From NCBI GenBank assembly GCA_964420975.1, contig CAYQVH010000020.1, positions 1 through 64,000 of the forward strand: a DNA stretch of 64,000 nucleotides. The letters are read 5' to 3'. The position numbers and the translations under genes are program-made. Below the pieces are notes generated by a model, which saw only the letters and a list, made by a program, of their open reading frames with translations, was not told where the DNA came from and ran no database searches. Source of the DNA: Accumulibacter sp964420975. GTDB taxonomy: Bacteria > Pseudomonadota > Gammaproteobacteria > Burkholderiales > Rhodocyclaceae. Within the stretch, counting starts at the first letter, position 1. Each line of letters begins with the position of its first letter. Below, piece by piece: positions 60,378 through 64,000 of the stretch.

Positions 60378-62684
60378 ATGTCTAACGCCCGCCCGCCAGC
60401 CGAATCGCCCAGCCAACCGCGCCTGCGTCGGTGGCAGCTGGCGCTGTTGCTCGTCGGCGCGCAGTGCCTGACACTGCTCTTGCTCGGCTTCATGTTGCTC
60501 AATAAACATGGCAGCGTGCTCGATGAACTGACGTTGTCACGCATCGAGACCCAAGCCGGCGCACTCGAAGCCGCTTTGCGCCTGGGCGTACTCAGTGGTT
60601 TGCAACCCCAGGAAATCGCGCCACTGCATACGATGGTGCGCGGTTTGCGACAAGCCGAGCCGGCGATCGCCGGGATTGATGTCGCCAGCGCCGAAGGCAA
60701 CCACGGCCGCGTCGTTCTTGCCGACGATCCAGGACGCGTTGGCGACCTGATCGGCGCCGACGAATGGCGCGCCTTGTCTGCCAGCACCGGCTTCGTCCGC
60801 CACCGTCCGCCAACCGGGCCACAGGTCGAAGTCGCCATTCGTGACGCCACCGACGAACTGGCCGGTGTTTTGCGTCTGCGCGCGGCGACGGCGCCGCTAG
60901 CCTCCGCGCGCAACGACGTCGCGACCGCCTTGGCGTGGCGTATCGCGGCGGCCGGCACGCTGTTGTTGTTGCTCACCCCGGCCGCCTTGATCGCCTTGCG
61001 CCGCACGCGTCTTTCGCTCCGCATCCGCTTGTCGGTCGTCGCCCTGGGCAGCACGCTGGCCACGGGCGCCTTGATCGCCTGGCAGGCAGAAGGACTGTTC
61101 GCCGAACGGCTGACCCCGGCGATTACTGCCAAAGTTGCCGGCGTCGCCAGCCTGCTGGCGGGAAAGCTGGAACGGGCCAGCCGCCTCGGCATTCCGCTTC
61201 ACCAGCTGCCGGGAATCGAGGAAACCTTCGCCGACCTGATGTCGCGTCACCCGGAGATCTCCGCCGTCCGGTTGACCGACGAACACGGGCACGTCATCGC
61301 CGAGCACGGCACAGCCCGCGGCGACTGGGTCGAGCGTGCCGCTGGCAGTACCCGGATCGCCGTCGCCAGCGACGAACGCTTTGTTTCCCATCGCCTGCGC
61401 GAGCTGGCGATGGACATCGTCATCGTCCTGCTTGCCGCCGCGCTCGTCTTCCGCGAACTTCTGTTGGCGCTCGTCGCGGCTTTGCCTACCGTTGCCGCAC
61501 CGCCGGCGCTCAGCGCCCTGCGCTCGCTGCGCCTGCCCTTGTTTCTGCTGATCCTGACCGAAGAACTGTCGCGTGCATTTCTGCCGCTGTACGTGAAGGC
61601 CTTGACTCGTGCCGACGGCTTGCTCGCGGTGGACACCGCGGTCAGCCTGCCAATGGCCGCGTACATGCTGTGCTTCGCCGTCGCCACTCCGTTTGCCGGG
61701 CGCGCCACCGACCATTGGGGGGCGAACCGGGTGTTCTCCGCTGGCGTCGTCTTGACGGTTGTTGGCTTCACCTGGACGGCTCTGGCGACGTCTTACTGGC
61801 AACTGTTACCGGCGCGCGCCCTCTGCGCCTGCGGCTACGCTTCCGGCACGATCGCCTGCCAGCGACAACTGATCGCGCTCACCGGAGCGGGCGAGCGTGC
61901 CCGCGGCTTGGCGCTCTTTGTCGGTGCCGTCGGGGTGGCGGCGATCTGCGGCTCGGCACTGGGCGGCGTCCTTGCCGGCGAGTTCGGCTTCCGCCCCGTG
62001 CTCGTCGCCTCAGCGCTGCTTGCCCTGCTCGCCCTCGCCGCGTATCGCCGCCCGCCAGAGCGCTTGCTCAGCGCGCAACCGAGCCCGCCGCCGCTGACCG
62101 TCGCCGAAGTTCGCGCCCTGTTGACCAACCGGCGCTTCGCCGGACTCATGTTCGGCGCCGCCGTTCCGGCCAAACTCGCGCTCGCTGGTCTACTGTTCTA
62201 TCTGACTCCTCTGGCGCTGACCGAGATCGGCTACGGTCCGGCGGCGATCGGCCGCGCCGTGATGCTCTACTTTGTCCTGGTTGCCGCGGTCAATCCTCTC
62301 GCCTCCTGGCTCTCGGACCGTTACGGCTGGCGCTGGTCACTAACCGTCGCCGGCGGCGTGCTGATCGGAGCAGGCCCGCTCGCCGGCATGGGCGACTGGC
62401 TCTCCGGCGAGCAATCGATTTGGCTGGCCATCGCGGCCCTCGGCGTCGGTACCGGCCTCGCTGCAGCGCCGATGCAGGCGCTGGCAAGCGAAGTCGGTGC
62501 GGCTGCCGGTGCGACCTCGGTCGCCGTCGTCCTGCGGACGATCGAACGTTTGGGCAGTGCCATCGGCCCGCTTTGGGCCGGCCTCTGGCTGGTGGCCGCC
62601 GGCTGGTCCTGGGCGATAGCAGCGATCGGTAGCACCGTCCTTGCGGCAACGCTGCTTTGCTTCGCTTCCCGGCGCGGGCGATGA
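60378..62684 (+). CDS. Sensor-MFS transporter fusion
   Basis: This 768-residue protein begins with a membrane helix (WQLALLLVGAQCLTLLLLGFML), an extracytoplasmic domain at about 45-190, two membrane helices, a second extracytoplasmic domain (about 245-355) and another helix, followed by a major-facilitator module of about 12 helices (GRATDHWGANRVFSAGVVL near the middle, LASWLSDRYGWRW later). The front looks like that of a chemoreceptor or kinase; the back like a permease. This combination is unusual. It may link sensing of a periplasmic ligand to transport. The next gene overlaps it by four bases. Confidence 0.75.
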   Translation: MSNARPPAESPSQPRLRRWQLALLLVGAQCLTLLLLGFMLLNKHGSVLDELTLSRIETQAGALEAALRLGVLSGLQPQEIAPLHTMVRGLRQAEPAIAGIDVASAEGNHGRVVLADDPGRVGDLIGADEWRALSASTGFVRHRPPTGPQVEVAIRDATDELAGVLRLRAATAPLASARNDVATALAWRIAAAGTLLLLLTPAALIALRRTRLSLRIRLSVVALGSTLATGALIAWQAEGLFAERLTPAITAKVAGVASLLAGKLERASRLGIPLHQLPGIEETFADLMSRHPEISAVRLTDEHGHVIAEHGTARGDWVERAAGSTRIAVASDERFVSHRLRELAMDIVIVLLAAALVFRELLLALVAALPTVAAPPALSALRSLRLPLFLLILTEELSRAFLPLYVKALTRADGLLAVDTAVSLPMAAYMLCFAVATPFAGRATDHWGANRVFSAGVVLTVVGFTWTALATSYWQLLPARALCACGYASGTIACQRQLIALTGAGERARGLALFVGAVGVAAICGSALGGVLAGEFGFRPVLVASALLALLALAAYRRPPERLLSAQPSPPPLTVAEVRALLTNRRFAGLMFGAAVPAKLALAGLLFYLTPLALTEIGYGPAAIGRAVMLYFVLVAAVNPLASWLSDRYGWRWSLTVAGGVLIGAGPLAGMGDWLSGEQSIWLAIAALGVGTGLAAAPMQALASEVGAAAGATSVAVVLRTIERLGSAIGPLWAGLWLVAAGWSWAIAAIGSTVLAATLLCFASRRGR

Positions 62685-63730
62685 GAACACCCCACCGGGC
62701 GCGCCTGCTCGTCGTCTTCCTCGTCTTCCTCGTCTTGTTCGTTGGCAGCTTGCCGCGTGCGATGGCGGCGGCCCCTTACCACGTGATGCTGCTGCTCTAT
62801 CGTGGCTGCGAGGAAGCGTGCAGGGCCTTTCAGGAGCACTTCCGGCGTCAGGGAACCGCGGTTCGCTTCACGCTTCTCGACGCCGAACAAGACGCGCGAC
62901 GTCTTCCCGGCTTCATCGCCGAAGTGCGACGCCAGCGACCGGATCTCGTTCTCGCCTGGGGAACGACGGTCGCCCTCGAAACCGTCGGTCGCTGGGACGC
63001 GGTCGACCCGTCTCGCCACATCACCGACCTTCCGGTCGTTTTCATGGCGGTCAGCGATCCGGTGCGTAGCGGCCTGGTTCCCAGCCTCGCCGGCTCACGG
63101 CGCAACGTCGCCGGAACCTTATACCTGCTGCCAGTCAGCGAGCAACTGCGGGCGGCACGCCTCTACCTGCCGTTTCGCAAAGTGGGCTTTCTGATTAACC
63201 CGGTCGAACTCAACTCGCGTCTCAGTCTCGAGGAACTGCGCGCGCTCGCGCCCCGCTTCGACTTCACCGTGGTCGCCGAAACGCTGCCCGTCGACGACCA
63301 CGGCCAACCGCGCGTCGATGGCGTCGCCGGCCGCGTTGCGGCGCTCGCCGCCGCCGGCGTCGACCTGCTCTATTTCTCGCCCGACAGCTTCCTCAACAGC
63401 CAGCGGCGCCTAGTCACGGCCAGCGCGCTGGCACACCGCCTGCCGGTACTCGCCGCGGCCGAACGCCCTGTCGCCGACGCCAATGCCTTGCTCGGCGTGT
63501 TTATTCCCTACGAGGTCATCGGCCGCATGACCGCCCGCCTGGCGCTGCGCATCCTCGAAGATCGCGTCGCCCCTGGCGAGCTGGCAGTCGAACGACCACG
63601 CCATTTCGCTTACCTGATCAATCTGCGCGTCGCGCATCGGCTGCAGCGTTATCCTCCACTACCCCTGCTCGACATCGCTGAAGTTGTCGGTGCCGAGTGT
63701 GCCACCGACAAAGGAAAATCATGCGACTGA
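62681..63730 (+). CDS. ABC-type substrate-binding protein (periplasmic)
   Basis: This 349-residue protein has a signal peptide (LLVVFLVFLVLFVGSLPRAMAA) and a two-lobe binding fold of the ABC_sub_bind type (PDLVLAWGTTVALETV, LPVVFMAVSDPVRSGLVPSL, RNVAGTLYLLPVSEQLRAARL, PYEVIGRMTARLALRILE). No ABC permease or ATPase is in view, so it may act with the sensor-MFS protein as a sensing partner. ATG overlaps the previous stop. Confidence 0.82.
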   Translation: MRTPHRARLLVVFLVFLVLFVGSLPRAMAAAPYHVMLLLYRGCEEACRAFQEHFRRQGTAVRFTLLDAEQDARRLPGFIAEVRRQRPDLVLAWGTTVALETVGRWDAVDPSRHITDLPVVFMAVSDPVRSGLVPSLAGSRRNVAGTLYLLPVSEQLRAARLYLPFRKVGFLINPVELNSRLSLEELRALAPRFDFTVVAETLPVDDHGQPRVDGVAGRVAALAAAGVDLLYFSPDSFLNSQRRLVTASALAHRLPVLAAAERPVADANALLGVFIPYEVIGRMTARLALRILEDRVAPGELAVERPRHFAYLINLRVAHRLQRYPPLPLLDIAEVVGAECATDKGKSCD

Positions 63731-64000
63731 TTATCTGTGTCAAGCGCGACTTGCACGGCTGCCTCTTCCTCAACCGTCTGCTGCCGTGCCTGGCCGGACA
63801 CCCCCTGCGCGTGCTGCTGGCCGACAAGACGCGGGCCGCCGAGCAGAGCGTCCCCGAACTCGCCGAACTCGCCTATCTCGAACGCACGCTGCCACTGCAG
63901 ACGCTGTTTCCGGCGCTCGATCGGCAGCTGCCAGCGACCGGCGAATGGACGAGTTTCGCCGGCCTCGCGGCGCGCCACGGCGTCGACTGTCGAGTCGTCG
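63721..64000 (+). CDS. Formyltransferase-like protein, N-terminal part (runs off the end)
   Basis: 93 residues are seen before the window ends. The start MRLIICVKRDLHGCLFLNRL and the following LRVLLADKTR and AELAYLERTLPL resemble the N-terminus of methionyl-tRNA formyltransferase-fold proteins, but the catalytic region is outside the window, so this is tentative. It overlaps the preceding gene by ten bases and is probably co-transcribed. Confidence 0.45.
   Translation, partial: MRLIICVKRDLHGCLFLNRLLPCLAGHPLRVLLADKTRAAEQSVPELAELAYLERTLPLQTLFPALDRQLPATGEWTSFAGLAARHGVDCRVV

Noticed and set aside
1..64000. CRISPR arrays, tRNA and rRNA genes
   Set aside because: I looked for regularly spaced repeats, tRNA T-loop-like sequences and rRNA-like conserved blocks and found none I could support.

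Overview
This is a GC-rich chromosomal segment of a Gram-negative bacterium. Outer-membrane and LPS genes (lpxK, kdsB, a LolA-like carrier, OprB and MipA porins), frataxin CyaY and an SAH riboswitch ahead of ahcY followed by metF suggest a betaproteobacterium. My best guess is Rhodocyclales (Accumulibacter / Propionivibrio / Dechloromonas relatives); this is inference from gene content, not a search. No rRNA, tRNA or CRISPR array was seen.

Layout. 1-2.4 kb: the edge of an insertion-sequence-like end, which cuts a HpaB/4-hydroxybutyryl-CoA-dehydratase-like gene, with a divergent TetR regulator. 2.6-15.9 kb: a tightly overlapping aryl polyene (APE) operon with two acyl carrier proteins, two ketosynthases, a chain-length-factor protein, two hot-dog dehydratases, a ketoreductase, an aryl-AMP ligase, an LpxL-like acyltransferase, a LolA-like carrier, an MMPL exporter, a methyltransferase, an alpha/beta hydrolase and a polysaccharide deacetylase. 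16.4-24.7 kb: a second block in the same orientation with a B12-binding radical SAM enzyme, a lipoprotein, a flavin-dependent halogenase, a chorismatase of the XanB2/Hyg5 kind, a MipA porin, a PlsC-like acyltransferase, a GT2 glycosyltransferase and a CPA2 antiporter. Together these look like a xanthomonadin-type halogenated aryl polyene pathway: the chorismatase makes the hydroxybenzoate starter, the ligase loads it, the type II PKS extends it, the halogenase and possibly the radical SAM enzyme decorate it, and the acyl/glycosyltransferases and exporter place it in the outer membrane. This is the most interesting part of the window.

24.7-29.4 kb: an iron island (Fur-box candidate, feoA, feoB, a Cys-rich small protein, an OprB porin, a ferritin-like protein, and cyaY on the other strand). 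29.5-44.6 kb: mostly housekeeping genes (lptM, lysA, gpmI, a P-type ATPase, a two-component system with a candidate autoregulatory direct repeat, an M20 peptidase, rapZ, the SAH riboswitch with ahcY, metF). 44.7-47.5 kb: a four-gene operon of a J-domain protein and three unrecognised proteins. 47.6-53.3 kb: a NodU-type carbamoyltransferase, an ExbB/ExbD pair, lpxK, a Trm112-like protein, kdsB and adk. 53.5-58.2 kb: a membrane pyrophosphatase fused to an OmpA-like domain, a PEBP protein and murJ. 58.5-64 kb: a secreted caspase/formylglycine-enzyme-like fusion, divergent from an operon with a sensor-MFS fusion, an ABC-type binding protein and a formyltransferase-like gene that runs off the end.
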